In this document: in pieces, positions 1 through 11,599 of the stretch
Layout: the number at the start of each line of letters is the position of its first letter
Numbering within the stretch: position 1 is the stretch's first letter
Notes under the pieces: model-generated
Database searches by the model: none
Seen by the model: only the letters and a program-made list of their open reading frames with translations
Told to the model about the DNA's origin: nothing
From: Epiperipatus broadwayi
Lineage: Eukaryota > Onychophora > Udeonychophora > Euonychophora > Peripatidae
Length of the DNA: 64,000 nucleotides
NCBI GenBank assembly: GCA_028023455.1
Contig: JAQFVV010006203.1
Coordinates: 7,842,821-7,906,820, forward strand
Direction of reading: 5' to 3'
Program-made: the position numbers and the translations under genes

Positions 1-3000
1 CAGCAATCATCAGTTGGTCTAGATTAACATCCTCACACATATAATATATTCTCAAGTTTGAGTAATTTTGTTATATTTATTAAGTGAAGAGAAGATTGCT
101 TTGATACTTGTGTTTCATGATTATTAACATCAATCATGTAACAATTCAAGTGTTAGGGACAGATTGCATAAAGTGATATTCTTTTCATATGAAGTGACTA
201 TTATGAACATTTTATTTATGATAAAACATTGCTTCAAAAAAAAAAAAAAAAAATAGAATTCATCCACACTTAAAACAGTGCTTCTTATGGAATTATATTA
301 TAATTAAAATCAGTATTACAGAAACACTATGAGTGTGAAGATCATTTAAGCAAATAAAGACATGTTCCAAGACAAACTGCTCATAATATTAAACAAGGTT
401 TTAACCCAAACATGTTGTAAAAAAAAAATTGATATTTATTTTTTAGAAACAGCTGCTGATTATTGCTAAATTTCAACAGCTATTAAACACAAACTGCTAA
501 TTTGGATTTTCAAACTGGTCACATTGCTATGGCATGAAATATCTAAAACATTGTGTAGTGGATATAAGAAAGTCAGTTTCTAGTTAGCTAAAAAATTATC
601 CAGATTAGTTTTTTAACAATGATGCTATATGTTAGTACTATGAAGCAGAGTAGTGATTTTAATATGACAAATGTCTTTAATTGCTACTCACGTATTAATC
701 TATTTTTCCTGACATGGGGAAAAATATTTTTTTTTTGTCTGACTGCGTCAAATCAGTTGTTTGGCTGAATTGCAGGATTCAGCTCAAAAAAACAGTAATA
801 TCAAAAAATATGAACACTCATAAAAATACCGTTGTTCGTAGATAAACATACTTAAAACTGTGTTGGTCATGATGAATGACTAGATTCGCTTCCAGCTGTA
901 CTGGACAGCTTGCCTCGAGTTTGCTAAATTAATCTTTTGAATACACTAGACAGTTTGACTCAAGTCTGCCGTAGTTGCTACAGCTTCCAGTCCTCACTGC
1001 GTAAAAGCATCAGTAGTGAATATAGTAGAAACATCTTCATTGTTGGAAGTGGTTTCAATGGAGAGCAAGGTCAGGTAGACAAACATTTTCTTTCTTAAGA
1101 GTGCATACTGTCATATAGATTAGACAGACATTCTCTGGCTTGCCTCCAAAAAGGAATCTGGACTAGTCCATTTCAGAAGGCAAGGTCAGATATGATACCA
1201 ACTGAAGCTTATTCATATTATACAGTTTCTCTATAAGGGTATGAGAAAAGGATTTATTATTGTGATAATAAAACTGAGCTATTTGAAATAAAAAATAGTG
1301 ATTTCTTCTAGCTTTTGGCTATTTTATAAGTAGTCTTATAAAGCAGATGGGATTTAAGTTTAATGCTGCAGTGGAAATTTAACTTGAACCGATAAAAAAC
1401 AAAAACTTAATTTTTACTGTTTTTAAAGTGTACTGATGATTCTGCAACTCTTGCAATACAAAACATCATCTAAAAACACTTTTAATACAATATATAAAAT
1501 AAATAAATCCTCCCTTTTTTAATCACTTTTACAATTCTATACTTTATTTGATCAATCTTACAATTTTGAAAGGCCAGGAATGCTTTGCTTTATTAATTAG
1601 AAAACAAAAAAAAACAAAAACAATTCAGGTGCTGTATTAGCTAATGATAGAAAAAAAAAATCCCAGCAATTTTTATTTAGATGATTATCAATCACAAAAT
1701 ATCAATTTAATTTAAATATCTTGGTAAAGCTTTTTAGATAGAAAAATAAACTTTAATTTGTTGCAGCTGCATATAACAAATTAAAAACAGATATTTCATC
1801 ACAGTAATATAACTTAGATATATACAGTCCTATTGTCCCTTAAATTTATTGTATAAACATAAGCTACTTATCTTCAAGATGCAATATAAATATACTAAAA
1901 AAAATTTCATTCTAAGATACTTGTAAATATTATGAAAAGACAATAGCAAGATAATAAGAGTAAATTTGGTATGGTTTTCAGTTTTCTGAATGTGATAATA
2001 TTAAATCTCTTATTATTATTAGAGTATGTCTTTTAGCACAATAAGCAAACAAATATTAACTAACTTCTTGTGGGAAAAGTAGACTCTATTAAAATTATAA
2101 AAGTTATTCCAAAATTGGTTTAAAAAAGTACACAGTGTTTCATTAAAAGAATATAGCTAAGCACAAAATGCAGTGAAGCCCTATAATTAAGTAAGGTATT
2201 GGAGTCTTTAATAAGAAAAAAAAAAAGCTCGCGGCAGAAGACATTAAACTACTACAAGATGAAAATGTGATATGTTTGTTTTTATGGTAAATGGATTGAT
2301 ATGAACAGTTATCGTAAAACTTATCTTTATTTTTTTTATCTATATATTTCAAATCCCCCCCCCCCCATTTCGGAGTTAGGATGGCCAATGGTCATTAATA
2401 ATGATAATAATACTGATATAAATAATAATTATCATTACTTCTGATTATTATCTAGTCTCATACCATTTGAAAAACAAACATATATTTGGGATTTACAGTC
2501 ATAAATTTATTATGATAATAGTAATGTGTAATTTTTTAGAAATAATTTTGTACAAACCTAATCAATAATAATATTCTATTGATTAAATATTATTTATCTA
2601 ATAGAAAAATTAAAAATACCTAATTGATTATGTGTGTGTTATTTTAACTAAAATAAATTTATTTAATAATTATTAAGTAATGAACTAAATTTTTTAGATA
2701 AGGGGGGGGGGGATTTTAAATTTGGCTAATTGTTTGGATAAGGGTATCTGGGCAAAGTTTAAAAGAATTCTTAGATATCACTATGGATTATTTCAGAAAT
2801 CCAGATTGTTCTATATAAATTAAAAGATGACATATGACATTTAAGGTTAATGATCTATAAAAAAGATAGTTTTAGTCTTGATTTCTAACAATAGATAGAA
2901 TGAAAGCAATATTTAATCTTTTCGTATGGCAAAAATGGTAAATAATCACATAAAAATATTTTTAGTGAAAAATAACAAAGAAGACAAAAATGGTGTGAAT

Positions 3001-3660
3001 TACACAGTTTTCTTATTTGTTTTGGCTTGGAGAATTGTGGTATATATTTGATTCTATATATTTCCACAGTGCAATTATTAGTTACATATATTCTCTGAAG
3101 TACAATATTTACACTTTCACAAGGTATTTTAATTTGGATAGATATTATCCCCACTTTACATCAAAGAGATGCAGTGAAAATTGATTACATATATATCTAC
3201 AATACTTAATTACTATATATTATTTCTTCTAATGTGATATGTTTTTTTTTTTTTTTTTGTAAAATGACACAAAATGGATGGAATGTTTCCTAACTTAGAG
3301 GTAGAACAGTTGTTTATCCTATTAAAGAGGACTGAATTAAAGAATAAAAGCAAATGAAATGGTAATAATCAGATTGGTTAAATATACTTTACTAACTAAA
3401 AATATTTAAATAATTTATTATATTATAGAGTATTAAAGAAAATATATTTTAAATGATTTTGAAAATATATTATGTGAGAGAGGGTATTAGAACTAACCTA
3501 ATAAAACTTTTTCATAATTGAAAATATCAAATTAGACACCATATTGATTCTCTATCATTAGATTTCTAAAGTATTAATTAAAATAAGTAGAAATATTATT
3601 ACAATGATAAATAAATGAGATAAAAAAGCAAAATCTATAATTATTTATAATTATACAGAT
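1..3660. other. AT-rich noncoding stretch
   Basis: I see no gene here. The DNA is A/T-rich with many A and T runs. Between 880 and 1200 it is less AT-rich and holds imperfect internal repeats: CTGGACAGCTTGCC near 900 resembles CTAGACAGTTTGAC near 947, and GCAAGGTCAGGTAG near 1065 resembles GCAAGGTCAGATA near 1180. A run of 12 C lies at 2355-2366 and a run of 11 G at 2702-2712. Short open frames show no family resemblance. Confidence 0.6.
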
Positions 3661-3675
3661 TATGTATCTTTATAG

Positions 3676-3745
3676 TGAGGCAATGCAGTTAGTACGGATC
3701 TGGAATCAAAAATGTCAGAAAGGATTGAATTTGAATTAAGTAAAT
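3676..3745 (+). repeat. tRNA-derived SINE-like relic
   Basis: The segment has a degenerate A-box-like start (GAGGCAATGCAGTTAGTA). About 45 bases on it has a B-box-like stretch (GGATTGAATTTGAATT), spaced as in tRNA-derived Pol III promoters. The match to the B-box consensus GGTTCRANNCC is poor, so this is probably an old SINE head rather than a tRNA gene. No acceptor stem can be formed. Confidence 0.3.
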
Positions 3746-4445
3746 GCAAAGGTGATGATTAGATTGAAAGTTAACTATAAAAAACAAAAACAAATGCTGA
3801 ATAATATTTATATAATAATGGTGGATTCGAATATTCATGTTAGGACAAAAAAATAATTGTAAAAGATTTTAATTGATGGATATGAGTAATAATAAAAGTA
3901 ATAAAATTTTGTAAAGAAAATATTTTAATAAAGAATACCCACTTTGAAAATCATAAGATTTTATAATCAAAACTCTAGCTGATAAAACAATTAAATTATA
4001 TTATAAATTTATTTAAAAATTACCAATTACATATAAATTTGTTGTATTTATGAAAAAAAAAAAAACATTCACTATTTAACTATAGAAAATAGAGATATTG
4101 CAAAAGTATAAATTAAATTAAAAATAAAATTTTCAATAGAATATGAGGCTTATTTAAACAAATTGTGCAGAGATTGCAGATTATAAAATAGTTAATTATC
4201 TAAATAACTAAAAATGTATAAATGATAAAGCAGGTACAATTATATATAAAGCTGAATATTTATTAAAAAGAATAAATAGATAAAACTATACAAAATTAGC
4301 TTAAATAAAATTAGGGGGGATGTTTATTAAAAAAAAAAGCACAACCTTTTAAAGACAAAAAAAAAAAAATTACTAAAAAAAAAATCTACAGAATTAATAG
4401 TTATTGACATAAACCCAATACATTAGAAAAAAGGTAAACTAAAAA

Positions 4446-4690
4446 AAATGGAAATATATGTTGCATGTTTCATGGCATAGTAATTAAGACATTCAAAATG
4501 GAAATATATGTTGCATGTTTCATGGCATAGTAATTAAGATATTCTCCTACCAACCCATAATCTGGGTTTTAAATCTAACCAAGTAAGCTTAATTTTTTTT
4601 TTTTCAAATTGTAGACCCCATAATTAATCCAGCTAGCCAATTTTTTGTTTGATGGTAAATGAGTATTTGATAATTTTAGGCAGAAAATAA
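4446..4690 (+). repeat. tRNA-derived SINE with a duplicated head
   Basis: A 46-49 bp segment (AAATGGAAATATATGTTGCA through the A-box-like CATGGCATAGTAATTAAG) occurs twice in tandem, at about 4446-4493 and 4495-4542, with one mismatch. The second copy continues into a B-box-like GGGTTTTAAATCTAACC near 4565-4581. A body follows (AATCCAGCTAGCCAATT, then GGTAAATGAGTA) that resembles segments near 33.6 kb and 55.9 kb. The order of A box, B box and shared body supports a tRNA-derived SINE. The duplicated 5' part may be replication slippage. Confidence 0.5.
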
Positions 4691-5018
4691 ATAAAATAAC
4701 AGTAACTTCACCAAAAGGCATTTAACTAGATATCAGATTAGTCAAATAGAGCTTCTCGAAGTAGAATTTTCTCTGTAGGGATGCCAGAAGATAGGTGTAT
4801 GTATGTATTATATAGATATAAGCAATTTGCACAATAAAGATAACAATCCTTTGTTAAACTGATAATTCCCGCAGAGCTTTTTTTCTCTCATAAAACTATT
4901 TCTTTGCATTTAATTGTTTTTATCTATTTCTACAATCCTAGCCTCTCATATTCCCACTTCTCATAACTTGTCACATTATTCTATTAATTTTCTCTAGAAT
5001 TTCATTTATTTCTTTCAG

Positions 5019-5074
5019 GTAGTATCACAAAACAATCCAAATAAAGTTTATTCAGATTATTATAATGGCACATG
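5019..5074 (+). CDS. candidate internal coding exon, 56 bp
   Basis: A pyrimidine-rich tract ending TTTCTTTCAG precedes the segment and a strong donor, CATG|GTGAGT, follows it. One of the three frames is open across all 56 bases and reads VVSQNNPNKVYSDYYNGT plus a split codon. The other two frames stop early. A 56-base exon shifts the frame, so its neighbours would need matching phases, and none are visible within several kilobases. The peptide looks like an ordinary polar protein segment with an N-glycosylation-type NGT, but I do not recognise the family. Acceptor, donor and open frame together suggest a real exon in a gene with long introns. Chance is a serious alternative in AT-rich DNA. 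Confidence 0.35.
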
Positions 5075-5080
5075 GTGAGT

Positions 5081-6060
5081 GGATTGCTGAACTTTCACAC
5101 AGAAGTAATTATGGAACACATTTATAGTATATCTTCTAAAAATTATTAGATAAAAAGATTTGACATTTTCCGAGTCATAGTGAATTTTAGAATAGTATTT
5201 CATTTTATTAAAATAAAAACCATTTATTATAAAAGAATGAAGAAAAACATTTACATATATTTCATCCTTGGGGGTGGGGGGTGCAATTATTTCTGGATAA
5301 CTAATTTATTGATTACAATCTTCTATAAAAAAAAAAACAACAAAAATCCATTAAGCTAGATATAATAATTATATGGATATAAATATTACTAGTAAAAAAA
5401 AAATTAAGATTAATATGTTGAACCATTTTTGAATAAAATGATTACCTATTATAACACTTTAATTGTTCATTGATTATTTTCTGTAGGGTGGTAGTAATAA
5501 CATTGATGTTGATACAATATGATCTGTACCACATTGAAATGACAATACTCAGTTTTATTTTACTTTAATGTGTTCTATGTATACTGAAAAATGAATAATT
5601 TCCACTAAAGTGAAATTTTATAATAGAATAATGGCAATTCTGCATCATTAATCTAGACTAATATATATTATTTTTTTAGCTATGAGAATTTGAATGATCA
5701 TATTTATTTATACAAATTTGGTGGGAAATCATTATTTTTAACACCATAATCAATTTATTTAAAAAGACCAATAATAAATATAAAAATATATTCACAAATT
5801 GTAAAAGGAATCTAAAACTATTATAGAAGTACTGTATATGGTTTTATTCAATATAAAGACAAAGCTTTATGCATATTATTCAATGAAAATACTTTTGTTA
5901 TATTTTATCAAAAAAAAAAAAAGTGACTGAAATTAACAAAACATTTTTTAAAGCACTAGAAAAAAGAAGTTATTGAGTAAGATCTTAAAAAAACAGATGC
6001 ATAGAAATTCACTCACAAAATTCGCTACAATAAATCATTACTAAAGTAGCAAATCTACCT
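5081..6060. other. AT-rich noncoding stretch
   Basis: No gene or recognisable element is seen. There is a G-rich run, GGGGG-T-GGGGGG, at 5270-5281 and several A runs. If the candidate exon ending at 5074 is real, this is intron. Confidence 0.55.
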
Positions 6061-6066
6061 CTTAAC

Positions 6067-6176
6067 ACCAATTCTGCCACCTTATATAATGTTAGAAATG
6101 AGTAGGTATTTATTAAACATTATCACTAGGGATTTACTGATTATTCACGCTTCAACAAGATGGCAGAATTAGAATA
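6067..6176. repeat. short hairpin element
   Basis: Two inverted arms, CCAATTCTGCCACCTT near 6068-6083 and AAGATGGCAGAATT near 6158-6171, flank about 75 bp of unrelated AT-rich DNA. One mismatch separates the arms. The size and arrangement suit a small nonautonomous DNA element, but no target duplication is clear. Confidence 0.35.
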
Positions 6177-6887
6177 GAAAAAATAATTTGATATTTAAAA
6201 ATAATCCAAAGACAAAAGTCATGTGATTGTAATTATATATTGAATTATATTAGATAGTGGAAAATTTTATTTAAATTTTTCAAATATTCAACTGTCAATA
6301 GTAGCACACAGGATAGTATATAGCACAAGGTTTCAAGTAATATTATTCCCTCTTCTTCAGATGTTACTTGCCTGATCAATGGCAATACTAGCATGGGAAT
6401 CAAAGATGGGCATTTAGATTTGTGGATACTGAATTTAAAATTATGTTCTAACAACTAGGCTATTCTGTCAAAGGCAACAATCAATAGAAATTTTATATTC
6501 TTATCTGGGAAGGTCCCCTGATTTTTCCATTTGTTTCTTAAGGGAAAGTTGAAGAGTGTTTTCCAAACATTATAAATTATCACACTGGGTGAACTTGTTT
6601 TTTTTTTGCCATTGCCATACGAGCAGCTTCTTTGAACATTCTTCTTTATATTTTGTCCTCACTGTCCAATATTATTGTCTTTTGCCACTTTAACATGCTT
6701 ATTGTTGTGACTGTTTTTTCTTTTCTAATCATCAGTTGTGTTATTTTAATTGTTTTTAAATGGGATAACTAGTTTAACCAATATACTTTCTTCCACAATC
6801 ACACGGTATTTCATAAATCTGAAAATCATAGCCATAAATATTATTCCATATCAACCTAAAGTCTGGTTTCACTATAACAATTATGAT

Positions 6888-7097
6888 AGAAGCACAAAAC
6901 ATAAGAGTTATATTATCATTTCAGAACAGAGGAAAAAAGTTTATTCAGAAACAGTGATTTGAAAAAGACCTTTATAGAATAAACTCTCATGAAGAAGCAC
7001 AAAACATAAGTTATGTTATCACTTCAGAATGGAGCAAAAAAAGTTTATTCAGAAACAGTGATTTGAAAAAGACCTATATAGAATAAACTGTCATGAA
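6888..7097 (+). repeat. tandem duplication, two units of about 105 bp
   Basis: The segment starting GAAGCACAAAACATAAG and ending GAATAAACTSTCATGAA occurs twice head to tail (about 6888-6993 and 6993-7097). A few substitutions and small indels separate the copies. It lies just upstream of the Penelope-like coding remains and may be part of that element. The near-identity suggests the duplication is younger than the decay of the coding region. Confidence 0.7.
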
Positions 7098-7139
7098 TAA
7101 TGGTTATCCATAAGAAAACCTTAAATAATAAAAAACAAA

Positions 7140-7625
7140 ACAATCATAGGCACCGTAGTTTATCCATATATATTGGAGACAACAGATAAACTAAAAAAAA
7201 TCTGAAATCAATATAAAATAGCTTTTCTAACATACAAAACCTAAACTCAAAATGCTGAACTGCACTATGAAATATCATGTGAATGTGGAAGAATATATAT
7301 TAGTGGAACCAGTCATCTCATTGAAAAGTGATTAAAAGAGCTTAAACTGATGATCAGAAAAGAAAAAAAAAATGACTACAAAGTAGCAGACCACTTATGT
7401 ACAATGAACATATGTTTGATTGGGAAAAGACAAAAATTCATGGAGCAAAACTCTCCATATAATAGCGACACTGAGTGCAAGCCAAAGTAATCAATGGATG
7501 CAGAAAAGTTTGTGCATAAAATCCCTATCTAGAGCCTATTCATCCAATATCCCCAGACTAGTTTCTAGCTTGTGGTTTTCATCAATGAGGAGCCTTGGAT
7601 CTGAGAGCACTGTACATAGATCTTA
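7140..7625 (+). pseudogene. Penelope-like element, linker and GIY-YIG endonuclease remnant
   Basis: Reading the plus strand with a few stops and one frameshift in a poly(A) run gives the usual C-terminal layout of a Penelope-like retroelement. A linker peptide after the reverse transcriptase (VYPYILETTDKLKKI) comes first. Near 7273-7308 the start of the GIY-YIG nuclease follows (EISCECGRIYISGTS), with its CxC pair and the YI(G) strand changed to YIS. A conserved VADH and an FDWEKTKI block lie near 7390-7430. In the family these domains nick target DNA during retrotransposition. In-frame stops, for instance after LIEK, show the copy is dead. Sequence after the nuclease (7440-7610) recurs at 10.75-11.0 kb. 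No intact reverse transcriptase is seen upstream. Confidence 0.75.
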
Positions 7626-7629
7626 GATT

Positions 7630-7995
7630 CTCTAAGAATGGTGATCATGTGAAGAAAAGACAAAAATAATGGAATGATAAGAAAAAATACAAAAAAGAAA
7701 ATTTAAAGAAGCTGCTCTTATAATAATAGGAAACAACTCATAATTCAAGCTAGTGTGAGGATGCATGATTTTTAAAAAACACTCAATTTTGCTCTTAAGA
7801 AAAATGTGAAGAAATCAGGAAGAACATCATAAATAAGTATATAAAATTTCTACTGACTTTTGTTTTTGATAGAATAGACTATCAGGTTAGAACAATTTAA
7901 ATTCAAAATTCATGAATCACATGCTAGTAATATGACTGGCAGTATTACCTAAAGAAGAGAGAAAATTAATACCACTGGAATCATTGTGCTACATA
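7630..7995. other. AT-rich stretch downstream of the Penelope remnant
   Basis: Nothing recognisable apart from A runs. It may contain the 3' end of the Penelope-like copy, but no boundary is visible. Confidence 0.5.
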
Positions 7996-7997
7996 TT

Positions 7998-9650
7998 GTA
8001 ACAGTCAGAAAACGTGTGACTCGTTAACATAGTGCAGAATTCGACCACCACACAGAACTGCAGCACCATTTAGGTAGCGAAGCCACCCGTAGTACTAAGT
8101 TCGAACATAGTTTATCGGTTCCACAATACAATCTATGAAACAACGCATCTGATGCGACATTAGTAAACATTTCTTTAGGCACGGTGGTCAGGGATATGCA
8201 AGAGATTCATGATTTTATTTTCGAGTTAGCCAATAATCACACTAATATTAATTAAACATTCATATTTACATAATCGAGGAAATATTATATAGAATGGGTA
8301 TCGAATAAATAAAACGTAACTGCAGACATAGTTTGAAATTATTTATTTAAAACATTTTAATGATAAATCATTTACTAGCAATATTTGCGAAGATTTAAAG
8401 TTTCAGTAGCGGGATTTTCCGATACTATTATATATTAAAGAAATACATTTATTTATTTAGACATATTTTATATTTAAGACCTCAGTAGCGGTATTTCCGA
8501 TACTGTAATGTTTACAAAAGAAATACATTTATTTGATGACATAATCTAGCTACCTAAAATTCTTGAGCAAATATTTCTAAGGCATGCCTTTAGGGATTTA
8601 TACCTTTGCAATGCAAGAGTCTAAAATAAGATTTATAATAGTAGTGGCGGACATATATTTATTTAATTATAAGATATATTTACTAATAACTAGGGGCAAA
8701 CATTTATTTGAGAGCGAGTTATGTCACTAATGCAGGGACGGAGTTATACATAGAATAATCAAGTTAAGTAAAGAAACACGTGGTACGCTCTAGAAAGGCG
8801 ATATGGAATGGCAGTATATTGAAACTGCATAGCCATGAATGTTTATAAGAACAATGGGCTGGCATTTGCCATCGGCCCAAAGAAGTAAGGTGTCACATAA
8901 GCATAACCAGGGACAAACGGTTCGTGCCATGATTGCCTGCTGGCTGCGTGACGGTCGTCTAGCCCTATGGGAGCATTTATTATGTCCGCTTGTGTAGGAC
9001 GACAGGTTAATTTCAACCCTATAGAATCCGGAATATTCAAGGCTTATAATGGGTCATCGTGTCTCTAAAACATAACACATGTAAAATGTATAGACGATTT
9101 TGGTAAGATTTAAATATATTTTCTAACTCGGCCCTACATTATCAACATTTAATAATGAACGTTTGCGACTCTCAAAGAAATGCAATTTTATGGAATTATT
9201 AATCAAGATTTAATAAAATATAAAACATATAAAAACTGGGTGATTATTACACTAATACGTCAGCCATTTGCTAAGCAGTAGACCCCTACATTACAATAAA
9301 GGAAGCATTGAATGCGTGTCGATTTATATGAAAATATTAAGTTATTTATGAAAGTAAATATTAATGAAAATTTGACACGCATCCACTGTTTCAAGCGATC
9401 ATAGATTTATATTTAGAAAATTATGAGCATGCGATAATTATATGATAAAATGTAGATTTTAGAAATACGTACCCAAGAAAGATAGAGTGAGGTAAGCTAG
9501 ATTATTAGAGAAATTTACACAATAAATTAATTATTAAATTTTAGTTTTACAAATGATAATTTTACATTTTATAAGTTATATAAGTAGTATGAAGAATGAG
9601 CTATAGCATATTAGTAGAGTACTCTAGAGAATTTGGACACAGGTACCTGT
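7998..9650. repeat. GC- and CpG-richer island, probable unclassified repeat
   Basis: This block is clearly less AT-rich than its surroundings and contains many CG dinucleotides. Near 8403-8450 and 8483-8540 two direct copies share CAGTAGCGG, ATTTTCCGATACT or ATTTCCGATACT, and GAAATACATTTATTT. Each carries a small hairpin (AGTAGCGG against CCGATACT). Another hairpin pairs ATGCGTGTC near 9313 with GACACGCAT near 9373. A minus-strand open frame at 8843-9040 has no family I recognise. The left edge starts with TGTAACAGTCAG, which could be an LTR start, but no matching end or coding domain is found. Confidence 0.45.
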
Positions 9651-10750
9651 TTTATGAGAAGTTTTCCGATTCCATTGGTTAGTAGCAAATTGTTCATGAT
9701 TAGCAGTTCTTTTCTGTATTTAGGTGGTTCATTTAATTTAACAGCAGCAGCAGCTTTCTCATTATTTTAGGCAGCAGATCTTCGTGGTTGAATTTATGAA
9801 GGGCAATGGAAGGTTTGGCATCCGATAGGCCATTCCTGGGTGGAGAATAGTCTGGGTGCTTTTACTCGGTCATACCGTGGCAGAAAAAAAATTATTTAAT
9901 ATCTTGGAGACTCTTAACTGATTGAGAGCACAGCTAAAGTTAAAGTGACAGTCTCTAGAAAGTCTCAAAATGGCCTCTTTTCTTATATCTTATCTTTCAC
10001 ATTTTTGTTAGTGTATTTTTAGATTCCACTTAATCTGCCCTGAGGATAATCAATGCCTTCTGTTAAGTTTAATTATCGAGAAAGCTGCCTTTCTATTGTT
10101 TACATTTAGATTTTACATTTAATTTTTATAATTACATTTTAGGGAATTTTTCTTTTTAATTAATCTATTATCTCTCACCGACCGATGCTTTTAAAATTTC
10201 AAAGACAAAAAGGGAATATATGTTTATTTTTACTTTTAATTAAATATTACTTCAGATTTCTAAAATTATTATTAAATGAAATTTAAACAAAGCAATAAAT
10301 AACGGATTTTACAATTCAAAATAAATGGTTAAAAATATATATTTTTTTATAACTAAAAGAAATCTAAATTATATTATTTATCTTTATTTATTGCCTTAAA
10401 TTTGAGATCGAAATGTGTGCATGTTTATGGTGAATTCTACATATATCTATACATTTTTAATATTGCTATACACACAATTCGATACCAAAAAGTTTAAATT
10501 TGGGTAGGATAGACCGGTGAGTGAGAGACAATAGAAAAAAGTGAAACTTAAGATTCGAATACGAATCTTACTGTTTCAATATTAAACTGTCTAGTATTAC
10601 TAATAGCTGAATGTATTTGAAAAGTTTAATTAAACTTTGAATTTTTATAAAAATATTAAATGATGGGAAAAGTTCCAACATATAATTACAATTAAAATAC
10701 TAAAAATCACATGACTACCATTTCCTATGCTTGCACAAACTGTTAAAGCA
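9651..10750. other. noncoding stretch with weak inverted repeats
   Basis: No coding region is recognised. A CAG triplet run lies near 9741-9752. TCTCTCACCGACCG near 10173 and CGGTGAGTGAGAGA near 10514 form a rough inverted pair that could be remnants of terminal repeats. AAGATTCGAATACGAATCTT near 10550 is close to a perfect palindrome. Confidence 0.45.
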
Positions 10751-10754
10751 GTAG

Positions 10755-11000
10755 CAAACTCTCCATAAAATAGTGCCACTCAGTGCAAGCCATAGTATAG
10801 TAATCAATGGATGAAAGAATGTTTGTGCATTATCTTCTAGGATCTAGGTGCAGTTATGAAAACCACAAGCTAGAAAATAGTCTGGGAATACTGGATGAGT
10901 AGATATTAGATAAGAGAGTTTATGCTTAAACTTTCTTGCATCCATTGATTACTATGGTTTGCACTAGACAGCACTACTGTATGGAGAGCTTGCTACATCA
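10755..11000. repeat. inverted pair of Penelope 3' fragments
   Basis: The left arm (about 10755-10835) matches the 7445-7530 region in the same orientation: CTCTCCATA, then CAGTGCAAGCCA, then TAATCAATGGATG. The right arm (about 10850-11000) matches 7445-7610 in reverse complement and also contains the TAGCTTGTGGTTTTCAT block seen at 7566. The two arms are therefore the same 3' segment in opposite orientations, separated by almost no spacer. This suits head-to-head insertion or inversion of a Penelope-like 3' end. Confidence 0.65.
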
Positions 11001-11520
11001 TCATAAACTTTCAGACAAATATTAAAACACACATTGTTTCATTAATAATAAATCATATTACTACTAAAAGTTATGAAAGATGCAAACATGACAAATTATC
11101 CATCCAGTAGTTAAAAATTCATAAAAAAAAACATTTTTTTTTGCTAGGAGTTTTCATTTTATTTAAAAATTTTGAAATAACAGGAAGAATTAATTAAGTA
11201 TAATATTTTAAAAAATAGATTACTGATATATTCCATTAAGTAATCAATTAAAAATATTTTAGTAATGCACTTGAAATATTGACCAATGACAGCACTGATG
11301 TAGATTTTTGCTTCATAATTAGCTATGATTTGTCTGCATGAGATAGTCTGCAAGGTAATTTACATAAAATTGTAAAATTTAGAATTAAAAAACAATATAC
11401 ATTTAAAACTGTTAAAAGCATATTTTAGTAATAGAAGTAAATATGATTCAATTTCTAAAATAAAAAACATTTTGTCACAATTATGTTAAATATCTTTATA
11501 TATGATCTTTGTTTATGCTT
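11001..11520. other. AT-rich noncoding stretch
   Basis: No gene or repeat is recognised. The short minus-strand open frame at 11159-11353 has no codon bias or family resemblance. Confidence 0.5.
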
Positions 11521-11524
11521 TGTG

Positions 11525-11592
11525 TAGTTTAACTCAATGGTAAAGTTGAGAGTTAAAAGCTCCTGGATCAAAGCTCAACTATTTCTGATGTA
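11525..11592 (+). repeat. tRNA-derived SINE-like head
   Basis: An A-box-like ACTCAATGGTAAAG and a B-box-like GGATCAAAGCTCAAC lie about 35 bases apart, as in a degenerate tRNA promoter. No paired acceptor stem or tail is obvious. Confidence 0.35.
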
Positions 11593-11599
11593 TGAATGT

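Noticed and set aside
4446-4542. Direct repeats considered as a CRISPR-like array.
   Set aside because: Only two copies with no spacer, in eukaryotic-type DNA; a SINE head duplication explains it.
8843-9040. 65-codon minus-strand frame with a protein-like look.
   Set aside because: No family recognised, no splice sites, and it lies in a GC-richer block where open frames are expected by chance.
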